Source of the DNA: Hysterangium stoloniferum
Lineage: Eukaryota > Basidiomycota > Agaricomycetes > Hysterangiales > Hysterangiaceae
Direction of reading: 5' to 3'
Assembly (NCBI GenBank): GCA_015178975.1
Contig: WHVD01000026.1
Span: forward strand, 434,001-498,000
Length of the DNA: 64,000 nt
Below the pieces are notes generated by a model, which saw nothing but the letters and a program-made list of their open reading frames with translations, ran no database searches and was not told where the DNA came from. Shown here piece by piece: positions 22,031 to 34,210 of the stretch (its first letter is position 1; every line of letters begins with the position of its first letter). The translations under genes were made by a program, and so were the position numbers.

Positions 22031-22958
22031 TAAGGAAGATCTGTGGTTTTCGAAAAATGGCTGTATGTGTTATGTGCTCTTTCAATCCAATGTCAAATCC
22101 ATTATTTAGACTTGCTATAATATTCTGCCAGTCTTGCAATATATCATATTTACTCAATATACATGCCACGCCGACAGGGTCAAGTGGCATTATGGACCGC
22201 CTTGGGTCAGAGCCTGCTGCAGGCTCCTGCTCCGTGGGTTTCCTCAAAGCATATGCTACATGCATGTGCATTGGTGCAATTGCTGCCCCACCTACATTGT
22301 GAGTCAAGTGTCCAGCCGAAGCAGAACTGTCTGCCATTGGGGGCAGTAAGGGCATGCTTATTCCTGGCTCCTTGTGCAATCACGGCAGGGCTCTTTCCTG
22401 CTGTTGTCCACTTTGACCTACAGTCGGCGGGCAAATGACCTTGGACTCCACACCGAAAACAATGTGAGGAATCCCTGTCAATGTGTGGTTTCTTCCGTGG
22501 TGATCCCACCAGAGAGGGGGGATCTGCTGGCTATGAGCGCTTGGGTAGTGTAGCTGAGGTGTGAATCACCTTTGCTGACTGCAGTGCTGTTTGGGTTGAT
22601 ATAATTGTCAATGCCTCGGCATCCAAGCAGCCTAAGTCGTGAGACAAGTTGCAAGTGGTTGCCTCCCACTGCTGGACATCATATTCCATGGCAACTTTCC
22701 AACCATGTGATTTTGCGATTGACGTGATGATGGCATGATGTGCTGATAATGCATTGGCTCTAAGGACACCACCATGGGTTCTCGTGCAGTCAACTGCAAC
22801 TGCTGCCAGCCAATCAATGATGCTGATACCTTCCCCTTTGACAATGATGCCACCCGATGGTGAAATGGTGAATTCCTCTGTACCTTTCTCTGCTTTATGC
22901 CATGCTTCAGTGGTGAGGGAAATATATGGGACATATTGTAGGTTCTTGAAGGCTTCTT
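22008..22958 (-). pseudogene. DIRS-like ORF1 with CCHC knuckle and CCCH finger (block B)
   Basis: Read leftward: a gag-like domain (22531-22986; NLQYVPYISLTTEAWHK, later VAMEYDVQQWEATTCNLSHDL), a CCHC knuckle CFRCGVQGHLPADC (22420-22461), a CCCH finger with exact CX8CX5CX3H spacing (22264-22323; CRWGSNCTNAH), and a linker to the RT (PLDPVGVACILSKYDI). CCHC knuckles bind the element RNA; the added CCCH finger is also an RNA-binding type. There are frame breaks near 22500 and 22030. A solo LTR splits the N-terminal part at 22959. Confidence 0.7.
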
Positions 22959-23502
22959 TGTTACGACCCATTCCCGGATGTTTCAATATCCAACTCCCGA
23001 TCTCCGACTATGGAACATCATAGTTACCATATCTTCCGCATTCTTCCCTTGTTCCGCATTTGGTAATTTGTCCGTTAACAAGTATTCACTCGTTTGTCTA
23101 TTATATTCCCGTTTTGGAATATTGTCTTCCCGATATGTCTTATTGTATTTCTGTTTTAAGAATACTTCCATTTCCGTCTTATTATGGTCTCAGTTTGTAG
23201 TACAATAACAAGAAGACTTATATTAGTTTCTGCAAATTTGTACTTTACCTTAGATCTGATATCGACTTAGTTTCGTATTCCTTCTTCCGTCTTTCTGTAC
23301 ACTCGATATTCAGAACTCTTTGGAACTCTGAATATCCGTATCTCCCATTGTAAGTCTCACCTCTGAAATTAAGGACTTTGAGCATTTGCGTAGAGGTGCA
23401 GCACATAAGCTGAAGCCAACGTCCTGACCCTATCTGACAGTTCCCAACTTTCCGGTGACTTTCTGATAGTTCCAGAATAAGTTCCCAACACAGCACTTAA
23501 CA
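22959..23502 (+). mobile_element. Solo LTR (544 bp) in DIRS ORF1
   Basis: It runs from TGTTACGACCCATTCCC to CAGCACTTAACA, flanked by TTCTT on both sides (22954-22958, 23503-23507). It carries GCAGCACATAAGCTGAAGCC near 23399, the core also found in R1-R3 and, inverted, in the gypsy LTR. Confidence 0.85.
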
Positions 23503-24375
23503 TTCTTCTACTTTGCGAGGAATTGCTGAAATGAAGGAGGGAGTGTGAGCATGGTGAACCAACAATGTGACAGGAATGGTGTCAAGCCCCCCCCTTTCCT
23601 GGGCTATGCATCCTTGAGACTGCGATGTGGGAAAGAAGGGAGGGGGGGGGGGACCCACTGCAAGGCTGGATGACATGCTGTGGATCTGGGCACGAAATGC
23701 ACTGCAGAATCCATAACGATTGCACTGTACGGCACACATTCCGCAATGCCATCAAACAGTCTGTGTTGTGAGGCACGCATTCCACAATGCCCCCAGAACT
23801 GTCTGTGATACCCAGTATGCATTTCACAATACTGTTAAACCATCTGCACAGACCACATGAACCCAATGTGGACTGGCCACCCATCTGTGAGGGAAGGATG
23901 AATGCACTTATGGATCTCTAGAGGATTGGCCTTGAACCCAGGTATAATATTGGGAATCGGGGCCTTTCTGCTGCCCCGGGGCTCTTCAGCTAGTGAAGAT
24001 ACATCCCTGGCCTGTCATAGTGCACCTGGGTCAACAAACAATCTCGTGACTATTGGCGCTGTGCCCGTTGTGACACCTCCTTCCTGATCACTGGAGCTAA
24101 TGTCGTTAACTAGGTGTTGCCTGTGCGCCATTAGCTGAGCTATCTGAGTGTCGAGAAGTTTGATTTCCGAGACTAATGGGCTTTGGCCTGGTTGTTGTGT
24201 CCCGCAGTTGGCCCTAGCCTCTCCTGGAAGTGGTAATGTTGAAGGAACCTGAGGTCCACTCATTTCCACTGGGGCGGTGTCCATCCCTGCCTCCGTGGAG
24301 GGAGGGTTTATTTTGGTGCCTAGGTTAATACCTAAATGCGCAAATGTCCCCTGTGGTACAGCCCCAGACGTCATC
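23503..24375 (-). pseudogene. DIRS-like ORF1, N-terminal part (block B)
   Basis: The N-terminus at 24374 reads MTSGAVPQGTFAHLGINLG and runs with a Pro-rich then helical segment (SEIKLLDTQIAQLMAHRQHL, a likely coiled coil) to about 24010. Block A has the same N-terminus. From 23503 to about 23930 lies sequence with G/C homopolymers (poly-C 23586-23593, poly-G 23641-23651) and three near-repeats of CACATTCCGCAATGCC type at 23735-23830; I cannot assign it, and block A lacks it. Confidence 0.5.
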
Positions 24376-24419
24376 TAGCAGAAAATGAATTAAAACAGAA
24401 AGAATTAAGGAAATAAAGT

Positions 24420-26503
24420 GTGAATGAATGTGATTTTCTCAGATACTGTACTGACAGAGATGTTGTAGTAAAAACAAAAGGCGTGCGACTCCTTCATACG
24501 CTCGGCTGGACGTTGAGTGCCGAACTACTCCCGGCACGCAGGGATCGTGTGGCACTCGATACTATTCCTTATCCTATGCGCTACGTTCCTGCGCGTTACC
24601 AGGTATTCATGCAAGACGTCAAAAATCTGTTAGAATTCAAGACCCATATTAATAGGGAGTCATAGATAAGTATAATAGACTACCTATAACTATACAGTAG
24701 TTGCCTCATTTATATACGTTTTCTCGATTATGTAGGCGCTGGGGGAGTCAGGGTGAAATGCCCGAGAACAAAGGGCGGAAGAACCTTTATGTCTCAGCTC
24801 ATATTGCCCCCTGATCGGGAAAAGTAGAACGGTGTTTTCTTCACCTTCCAACAAAATCTGCTGTCCATGACTGATATGTGGAAATCGCGCGCGGCGCCCG
24901 TGCCGCTGGAGTTTGAGAGCATTATGGCGGTGCCGAACGGGGATTCTGTGATCCCGGGTGATGGGAACGTCCTTGCCAATGCTGATAGCAATGTGAACGG
25001 GAACGTGGGTGCGAATGCCAACGGCCATGCCACGCGGACGTCGATGGGACTTAAGGACCAGAAATCGTTGACGTTGAGGGAGACTGTGGAGATGTTTGTT
25101 TCGAGGTTTCTATGCGCATTCTACCCTTTCTCTCTTTCTTTCAGTTTCATTGTTGTTGTTGTTGGCACCGGTCTTGCGCGCATATGCTTATGCTTCTCTC
25201 CTGTCTACAGCACAAACCGCCTCTCGTCACGCCTATCCCGTCCAAAAGAGGAAGGCGGAGAAGAGATGATCTCATTTGATAAAGACGACGACGACACGCT
25301 GGACTTTGTATGTGCTGCAGCGAATTTGAGGAGTATTGTGTATGGTATTGGGGGGAAGACGAGGTGGGAGGTTAAAGGTGTGTTTCGTTTTCTGATATGG
25401 TGATCTTTCTTTCGGGCGGGTGTTGATCATTGACCGTTCATGGCTCTTATTTGTGTTCAATATGGCAGAAATGGCCGGAAACATCATCCCTGCTATCGCT
25501 ACTACCAATGCCATCATCGCGGGGCTTATAGTATTGCAGGCGTTACACCTCCTGCGGGCCCATCAACCCTCTACATCGACATCGACATTATCTGCATCCG
25601 CACCGCCAGCCACAACGCCAACCACGACATCGACATCGAAATCACCCAACCCCTCCCTCCGCACCATCCACCTCCAACACAAGCCCGCCGTCCCACTCCA
25701 GCCTACCCGCCCTGAGCCGCCCAACCGCACTTGTGGTGTGTGTCGCGATACGTACCTTGATGTGCGCTGTGATCCGGGGCGGACGACGTTGGCGGAGGTA
25801 GGTAATCTTGCGTTAAAGCGGGGTATTGAGCGTGATGATGATGAGAATGTGGATGAAGATGAATTTGGGGGGCGGTACGAGCCGGCTGATGCCGAGGTTA
25901 GCGTGTATGAGGATAAGCGGATTCTGGCGGATCCAGATTTTGATGATAATTGGGGAAGGACGTTGGAGGATTTGGGGTGTGGCCGGGGCAAGTTTATTAC
26001 GATTGTGGATGAGGAGGGAGAGGGAGAGGGCGGGAGTGATGGTGGTGGTGGTGATGGGTGGGGGACTCTTGCTGTTGCGGTGGGGTTGCTACCGTGCGTA
26101 TCTCTTCTCTTGGTTTTTCTTTTCTTGTTCCTTGTTCCTTGTTCCTTTGTTCTTTGCAGTTTTGTATGGTCTTGTTGGCATTCTCCCTAATTGACGTTTT
26201 TCGTTTTGGTTCTTCAGAGATGATCATCCTGCCGACGGACCGGCCGTGCTCCTCATCGAGCCTGTACGACGTGCACAGCGGAGGACGAAGACAGAAGGAA
26301 AAGGGGCCGCGAGGCCGTCTACTCCTACGATTCGTTCGAAGCGACCTGCAGAAAGCGGCGATCATGATCGTGATCGGGCTAAACGACCGCGAACCGATGC
26401 TCAGGCGGTACCCATGTCGAGCCCGTCAAAGGGGTATAAAGAGGTGGATGGCGTGGTTATTATAGAAGATGACGTGGACGACGTTATCGTTATAGATGAT
26501 TAA
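24420..26503 (+). pseudogene. UBA2: UBA2-like remnant, block B, split by a solo LTR
   Basis: Colinear with 871-2744. Exon 1 is cut at 24627/24854 by a 226-bp LTR; it resumes at 24854 and ends at 25105. Later exons 25211-25377, 25469-26093 and 26218-26503 stay open with the same phases. The first donor site reads GTTTCT instead of GTTTGT, a weaker match at position +5. The linker is shorter than in block A (fewer STTT repeats; EVEED missing near 25845). The ubiquitin-fold domain and VIVIDD tail are intact. Because later frames are preserved, disruption may be recent or selection on the rest was never needed. Confidence 0.75.
24628..24853 (+). mobile_element. Short solo LTR (226 bp) in UBA2 copy B
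   Basis: TGTTAGAATTCAAGACC ... CCTTCCAACA, flanked by AAATC on both sides (24623-24627, 24854-24858). Removing it restores the block A exon. Size and TGTTAG/AACA ends suit a Ty1/copia-type LTR; no internal region is present. Confidence 0.85.
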
Positions 26504-28656
26504 AACACCAGGCAAGACGCAGGAGGAATTATTATGCGTTGTGTAGAAGTGAAGTATTTATGTCTAGGAGTATGATCTTATGTTAATTATTCTGTTTTAT
26601 GGGTTTGGGCGGGTATGATATACGCTTCATCGCACGTACTGTAGACCACCAGGGGGTTCGATTACCGTATGAAATATAGTGTAATGTCGCGCATAACTAG
26701 TACTGGTCGCTTGCCGTGGGTCAATTCCTGCACGAGGCTTTGGCCCTTCTGTGCATGGATGTCATTTTCCCTACGAAGGTTACCAGCGACGGAATTCATT
26801 GTGTTGTTCAGGATTTTAGACTTGGTTTCTGATTGTATGCATCATTCTGATTCCAGGGTTCTGTTCCTCGAGATACATGTAATACTGATAGACTGGGTTT
26901 GTTCCAAATAGTCATTTCTTCTACTGGTTGTTATTTATCATTATTACTGCAAGTCCTCGTCCGGATGGTTTGATCAATAAGAAACGAGGCTTTCTTCCTG
27001 CTACTGATATAAGACAAAACGGAGGGGCAGACTTAGTTCGTGTGCGGCATTGATATTCGTATTCTCCTCATCCATAAAATTAACCCGGTAAAGTATACAT
27101 TTGCCTGAGCAAGGGAGAGCGGATTATGGGTTGTGACTACATTTAGAAAGACAGTGTAGGCAATTTTTCCTGGTCCTAGCACTGTGAAACATATTTAGGA
27201 ACTTCTAATCAGGGCGATGCCACCCGTAATCGACGAAGGGTGTCCGAGAGTGTGGGATAGGACTTTCAGGGAGGAAACGGCGTTGTGGGAACACGAGACT
27301 AGTGGTTTGTGGGAGGACTCTTCCCGTTGCGCGCTGAGGCTGGGAGCTTCAAGTTGATTAAGATGGCTCGCTCACCCATCGGTCCTAAGAGTGGACTGCG
27401 CACGATTAGAACATGGGTTGTAAATGACACTACCTGCAGAAAAGTGCGTACCTATATACCAGTTGTACGAATATACGTCGACTGCAGGCATGGCTTCATG
27501 ACTGCGCAGCGGTGCAGAGGGACACTCACAAAGGACCACTTCCACTCGTTTGACTATGCGCGACGAACGGCCCCCCCATTGCTCGGCGTAGACAGGAGCA
27601 CGGGTAAACATTGTGGGAATACTTGATTATTGACTGTGATATACACAGATGTGGCTGATTATTCTGTGGGTGTGGGAAATATACAGCGGCATCGCAAGGT
27701 TGTTACGATGGACAGAGACGAGCATGAATAAAACTCTTCCTTGCTGGGGGTGTCAAGGGTTTCATTGTCGTTGAGAAATTGCGCGATCGATTGAGCTTCA
27801 CGAGCATCGTTGTGTTGGCTACCACACACACACAAACAGCTGACATCAAGTGGAAGTATTGATAGAATCGGCAACATAGGAACATGAGGAAGCGGGTGGC
27901 GAACACTCACGGGGCAATCCAAAGGTTTCTTTGTGGCCAGGGATGGATGAATCTTTGGTTGTTTGGCTATATGGGATAACTAGCTCCACGTGGTTCGGAT
28001 GAAGATAATGTTCGGACGGTTTTCTCCCAAGCCATGCTGTGCTGAGATGCTGGATGATGTATATATAGGACACCCTTTAGTACGAAAACTTGGAAACGAA
28101 GAGAAAATTGGTCCAGTCTCATTTGTCGTTGTTACCAAAGGACACGCAACCGTTGGAATGACGGGTTAATTTGTGGGCGGACGTATGAATCTGACGAAGG
28201 GAATCGTCATTACGCTAGTGCAAGGAGATGATAAATAAAAGTCTTTCCTAGCTGGGCAAATTTCTTGACAAATTTTGCGATCGATTGAAATATGTAAACC
28301 ATGACAAACATCCACCATCAAGGGTCAAGTTAGCAAGCAACTGTTATTAATTGAGTGAAGGCAACCAAACAGGGGATCATTCACTTCTAGTAACGATGAA
28401 ATCAAGGTTTGCGCCCTCGTCGCAAGGGTGATGATTCTTGAATATGCGAGTGGTCAGCACAACGAGATGTTTTTAACCAGTGATTGAAATAGCAAGCAAA
28501 TGTATATTTACACAGGAAATCTACATTTTATGGAGAATAAAATGGAAACTTTTAGTTGAACAAAGCGAACGGAGAGGCCTTTCTGCAAAATTGTCAACAT
28601 CGAGAATGCATGATATGGAGGACTCCATCTCACCTACTCTCCCGCGTCATGAATAA

Positions 28657-29203
28657 TCATCCTGCCATACATTTGCATTGGCAAAATATATAACAGGATG
28701 TAGAAAGTTTATCTTGTGGGACTGTGGGTTGAACGGTCCCTGCTGGTGTTGAAGTCAATGTGAGGGAAGAGGCTGCGGATGCTGGGCAACCTGGGGTGTC
28801 GCAGGGTGTGCATGTGGGTCCGGATAGGGCGCAATTTGGGTCCCCGGACGTGGAGGGGCTCATGCGTGAATAGTGCTCGGGGTGGGTCTTGCATCCGCAA
28901 ATGCACGAACGAGCTGGGTACGAGGCAGGTGTCACCCTCGGGAGTAGGGGCGGAGACGGGGGCGTGGGAAGTGAGGGGAGGTGGGGTCAGCATTGAGGAC
29001 CGGGGGGGCAGTAAAATTGGGGGTGGGGAGATGGGAGGCGCTGCTGGTGCTGGGGATGCTGTGGTGGGACCGGCGGCGGCGGCGGCAAGCACAGGCAGTG
29101 GAATGGGCGATGTCGGCGGCGGCCGAGACGGGTGTTGGCCACGCCGAGAAAGAGGTGTGAGCGATGATGAGGGCTTGGACTTTGACCTCCTACTTGGAGG
29201 CAT
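28657..29203 (-). CDS. Pro/Ser-rich hypothetical protein fragment (U3)
   Basis: Copy of the 4875-5369 ORF, starting MPPSRRSKSKPSSSL at 29203 and ending beyond LPSIRSLFPHIDF. It has an extra segment relative to U1 (LRMQDPPRALFTHEPLHVRG), so units fall into two subtypes: U1/U5 with EMNFG and U3/U6/U7 with HIDF. Confidence 0.4.
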
Positions 29204-29691
29204 CAGTATGTGTGTTGGGGTGTGGGTACGGAAGGTTGTTCAAGCAGATGTTTATTATACTGATACCAGACTCTAAGCGGGAAACTTTCGTACTCTCGGC
29301 AATGCTCTCTGTACTAGAAGCTGCGACTACTTTGACAGCAAACTTAATATTTTATTGGATGTGTCACATTTCGGAAGTTTGCGATATACAATAACCAGGG
29401 TGCTTAGCGTCGTTGAAATTCTAACAATCCCCAATTGTATACTCATCTAAACTGACAGATATGTCAAAGTGACACAATTCCTGATTAGTTTTCTACAGCC
29501 GCGATATTCACACTTTCCACCTCTATTCATTCAGGAGAGCACACGTTTTTATTTGGGAGAGGGGAGGGAAAACAAAATTTTGTTCTGGGCAAATAAGCAA
29601 ATAAATGTGTGAGCCGGAGCTTGTGTTTGTTGTTCCGTTCTAATCATCATTCTTTTTGTTGTTACTTCTCATGTGAATATGTTTACAACAG

Positions 29692-29785
29692 AGGACCAGC
29701 CCATAATCAGTCGACTGCCTCCCGAAACCCACTCCGCCCCGTTTATATGATTTATTCAACGCCGTCACAGCCGATCCATTGTATT
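29692..29785 (+). pseudogene. UBA2: Isolated UBA2 catalytic-cysteine exon (U3)
   Basis: Reads RPVYMIYSTPSQPIHCIEY. Compared with the family form PVCTIRSTPSQPIHC, changes are TGT to TAT, ACG to ATG and CGT to TAT, all transitions. An 8-nt deletion relative to U6 (AAGGCGTT missing) breaks the frame upstream. Confidence 0.7.
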
Positions 29786-29929
29786 GAATATATCAATTTC
29801 GTGGGGTGGGCGTCGCGAAAGAGGTAACGTCGAAGCTGACAATTGTCGCCTCAGGAACTTGATCGGAACGTAAGACTATTACCACCCCAACTGGCCAGTG
29901 TTCTTCTCTTGAGGCGTGGGTTTAATTCC

Positions 29930-31797
29930 TGCATGAGGCCTTTATTTGTTGGCCCTTCTGCACATGACTGTACCGTAACATGTTGCCTACGTGAGGTACC
30001 AGCGACGGAATTCATTGTGTTGTTGATGATTTTAGACTTGTTTTCTGATTGTATGCATCACTTTGATTCCAGGGTTCTGTTCCTCGAGATAGATGTAATA
30101 CTGATATACTGGGTTTGTTCCAAATAATTATTTCTTCGACTAGTTGTTATTTATCATTATTGCTGCAAGTGCTCGTCCGGATGGTTTGATCAATAACACA
30201 CGAGGCTTTCTTTCTGCTACTGATCTGAAATAAACGGAGTGGCAGACTTAGTTCGTGTGCAGCATTGATATTCGGATTCTCCTTATCTATATAATTAACC
30301 TGGTAAAGTTTATATTTGCCTGAGCAAGGGAGAGCGGATTATGGGTTGTGACTACATTTAGAAAGACAGTGTGGACAATTTTGTCTGGTCCTAGCACTGT
30401 GAAATATATTTAGGAACTTCTAATCACGGCGATGCCACCCGTGATCGATGAAGGGTGTCTGAGAGTGTGGGATAGGACTTTCAGGAAAACGGCATTGTGG
30501 GAACACGAGACTAGTGGTCTGTGGGAGGACTCTCCCCATCGCGCGCTGAGGCTGGGAGCTTCAAGTTGGCTAAGATGGCTCGCTCACCCATCGTCCTAAG
30601 AGTGGACTGCGCACGATTAGAGCATGGGTTGTGGACGACGCTACCTGAAAAGTGCATACCTATATACCAATTGTACGAATACACTTCAACTGTAGGCATG
30701 GCGTTGTGACTGCTCAGCAGTGTAGAGGGACACTAATAAAGGACCATTTCCGCTCGTTTGACTATGCGCGAAGAACCCCCCCCATTGCTCCTCGTAGACA
30801 GCAGCACGAGTAAACATTGTGCGAATACTTGATTATTCTGTGCATGTGGGAAATCTGCAGCGGCATCGCAAGGTTGTTACGATGGACAGAGACGAGCATG
30901 AATAAAACTCTTCCTTGCCGGGGGTGTCAAGGGGTTTCATTGTCGTTGAGAAATTGTGCGATCGATTGAGCTTCATGAGCATCGCTGTGTTGGCCACCAC
31001 ACACAGACAAATAGCTGACATCAAGTGTAAGTGTTGATAAAATCGGCAACATAGGAACATGAGGAAACGGGTGGCGAACACTCACGGGGCAATTTAAAGG
31101 TTTCTTTGTGGCCAGGGATTTGGTTGTTTGGCTATATGGGATAACTAGCTCCACGTGGTTCGGATGAAGATAATGTTCGGACGGTTTTCTCCCAAGTCAT
31201 GCTGTGCTGAGATGCTGGATGATGTATATATAGGACACCCTTTAGTACGAAAACTTGGAAACGAACAGAAAATTGGTCCAGTCTCATTTGTCGTTGTTAC
31301 CAAAGGACACGCAACCGTTGGAATGACGGGTTAATTTGTGGGCGGACGTATGAATCTGACGAAGGGAATCGTCATTACGCTAGTGCAAGGAGATGATAAA
31401 TAAAAGTCTTTCCTAGCTGGGCAAATTTCTTGACAAATTTTGCGATCGATCGAAATATGTAAACCATGACAAACATCCACCATCAAGGGTCAAGTTAGCA
31501 ACTGTTATTAATTGAGTGAAGGCAACCAAACAGGGGATCATAGAAGTGAAGTAACGATGAAATCAAGGTTTGCGCCCTCGTCGCAAGGGTGATGATTCTT
31601 GAATATGCGAGTGGCCAGCACAACGAGATGTTTTCAACCAGTGATTGAAATAGCAAGCAAATGTATATTTACAGAGGAAATCTTCATTTTATGGAGAATA
31701 AAATGGAAACTATAGTTGAACAAAGCGAATGGAGAGTCCTTTCTGCAAAATGGTCAACATCGAGAATGCATGATATGGAGGACTCCATCCCACCTAC
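29930..31797. repeat. Tandem unit U4, ends at a palindrome
   Basis: Begins like other units and is colinear with them to about 31940, where an inverted copy starts. No gene found. Confidence 0.65.
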
Positions 31798-32102
31798 TCT
31801 CCCGCTTCATGAATAATCATCCTGCCATACATTTGCATTGGCAAAATATATAACGGGATGTATAAGGTTTATGTTTTGGGACTGTGGGTTGAACAGTCCC
31901 TGTTGGTGTTGGAAGTCGATGTGAGGGAAGAGGCTGTGGATGACACAGGTTGCCCAGCATCCACAGCCTCTTCCCTCACATCGACTTTCAACACCAACAG
32001 GGACTGTTCAACCCACAGTCCCAAAACATAAACCTTAGACATCCCGTTATATATTTTGCCAATGCAAATGCATGGCAGGATGATTATTCATGAAGCGGGA
32101 GA
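31798..32102. repeat. Near-perfect palindrome, ~145-bp arms, short spacer
   Basis: The left arm (31798-31940) runs from CTCCCGCTTCATGAATAATC through TTCATGTTTTGGGACTG to GCTGTGGATG. The right arm (31957-32101) is its reverse complement, with only a handful of mismatches. The spacer is about 16 bp. The arm corresponds to the end of the Pro/Ser-rich ORF. Immediately after the right arm the sequence jumps to an earlier unit position (ATCACGGCGATCCCACC). Confidence 0.9.
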
Positions 32103-33504
32103 TCACGGCGATCCCACCCGTGATCAAGAAGGGTGTCCGAGAGTGTGGGATAGGACTTTCAGGGAGGAAACGGCGTTGTGGGAACACGAGACTAGTGGTT
32201 TGTGGGAGGACTCTCCCCATCGCGCGCTGAGGTTGGGAGCTTCAAGTTGACTAAGATGGCTCGCTCACCCATCGTCCTAAGAGTGGGCTGTGCACGATCA
32301 GAACATGGGTTGTAAATGACGCTACCTGCAGAAAAGTGCGTACCTATATACCAGTTGTACGAATATACGTCGACTGCAGGCATGGCTTCATGACTGCGCA
32401 GCGGTGCAGAGGGACACTCACAAAGGACCACTTCCACTCGTTTGACTATGCGCGACGAACGCCCCCCCCATTGCTCGGCGTAGACAGAAGCACGAGTAAA
32501 CATCGTGGGAATACTTGATTATTGACTGTGATATACACAGATGTGGCTGATTATTCTGTGCACGTGGGAAATCTACAGCGGCATCGCAAGGTTGTTACGA
32601 TGGACAGAGACGAGCATGAATAAAACTCTTCCTCGCCGGGGGTGTCAAGGGGTTTCATTGTCGTTGAGAAATTGTGCGATCGATTGAGCTTCAAGAGCAT
32701 CGCTGTGTTGGTCACCACACACAGACAAACAGCTGACATCAAGTGTAAGTGTTGATAAAATCGGCAACATAGGAACATGAGGAAACGGGTGGCGAACACT
32801 CACGGGGCAATTTAAAGGTTTCTTTGTGGCCAGGGAGGGATGAATCTTTGGTTGTTTGGCTATATGGGATAACTAGCTCCACGTGGTTCGGATGAAGATA
32901 ATGTTCGGACGGTTTTCTCCCAAGCCATGCTGTGCTGAGATGCTGGATGATGTATGTATAGGACAGCCATTAGTACGAAAACTTGGAAACGAAGAGAAAA
33001 TTGGCCCAGTCTAGTTTGTCGCTGTCACCAAAGCACACGCAAACGTCGGAATGCGCGGTTAATTTGTGTTCAGACGTATGGATCTGACGAAGGGAATCGT
33101 CAATGCACTAGTGCAAGGACATGATAATTAAAGTCTTTCCTAGCTGGGCAAATTTCTTGACAAATTTTGCGATCGATCGAAATATGTAAACCATGACAAA
33201 CATCCCCCATCAAGGTTCAAGTTAGCAACTGTTATTAATTGAGTGAAGGCAACCAAACAGGGGATCATAGAAGTGAAGTAAAGATGAAATCAAGGTTTGC
33301 GCCCTCGTCGCATGATGATTCTTGAATATCCGAGTGGTCAGCACAACGAGATGTTTTTAACCAGTGATTGAAATAGCAAGCAAATGTATATTTACACAGG
33401 AAATCTACATTTTGTGGAGAATAAAATGGAAACTATAGTTGAACAAAGTGAACGGAGATGCAAAATTGTCAACATCGAGAATGCATGATATGGAGGACTC
33501 CATC

Positions 33505-34025
33505 TCACCTACTCTCCCGCTTCATGAATAGTTCATCCTGCCATACATTTGTATTGGCAAAGCCTATGGTGGGATGTAAAGGATTTCTGTTGAGGGACTG
33601 TGGTTGAACAGTCCCCATTGGCGCTCCAAAATTCATCTCAGGGAAGAGAGTCTGGATGCTCGGCAATGTGGGGTGTCGTGGGGTGTGGCTGCGGATAGGG
33701 GGCAATTTGAGATGTTGCCGCACGTGGAGGGGGTGATGGGTGAACAAGGGCCAGGTGTAACCCTCGGGAGTAGTGGCGGAGACGGCGGTGTGGGAAGTGA
33801 GGGGAGGTGGGATGACTATTGAGGACGGGGGGGCAGTACAATTGGGAGTGGGGAGACGGAAGGCGGTGCTGGCACTGGGGATGCCGTGGTGGGACCAGCG
33901 GCGGCGATGGCAAGACCAGGCATTGGAGTGGGCAATGTCGATGGCGGCCGAGACGGGTTTTGCCCACGCCGAGAAAGAGATGGGAGCGATGAGGGCTTGG
34001 ATTTTGACGTCCTACTTGGAGGCAT
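33505..34025 (-). pseudogene. Pro/Ser-rich ORF, frameshifted (U5)
   Basis: Starts MPPSRTSKSKPSSLPSL at 34025 as in U1. A one-base difference in the G-run near 33826-33832 shifts the frame, so the N-terminal part ends around 33816 and the LPSIQTLFPEMNFG part lies in another frame (33505-33747). Confidence 0.45.
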
Positions 34026-34210
34026 CAGTAGGTGTGTTGGTGTGTGGGTACGCAAGCAGATGTTTATTATACTGATACCAGACTCTAAGCGGGAAACTTT
34101 CGTACTCTCGGCAATGCTCTCTGTACTAGAAGCTGCGACTACTTTGACAGCAAACTTAATATTCTATTGGATGTGTCCCATTTCGGAAGGGTGTTATATA
34201 CAACAACCAG

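Larger units (their letters stand above)
26715..29929. repeat. Tandem unit U3 (block B)
   Basis: Same unit as U1 with a period of about 3.2 kb (anchor CGGAATTC near 26790 and again near 30006). From 26915 to 28650 I see no gene. Confidence 0.7.

Noticed and set aside
28709-29276. Plus-strand Gly-rich ORFs opposite the Pro/Ser ORF
   Set aside because: Complement of a Pro/Ala-rich low-complexity frame; the minus-strand ATG is the one conserved between units.
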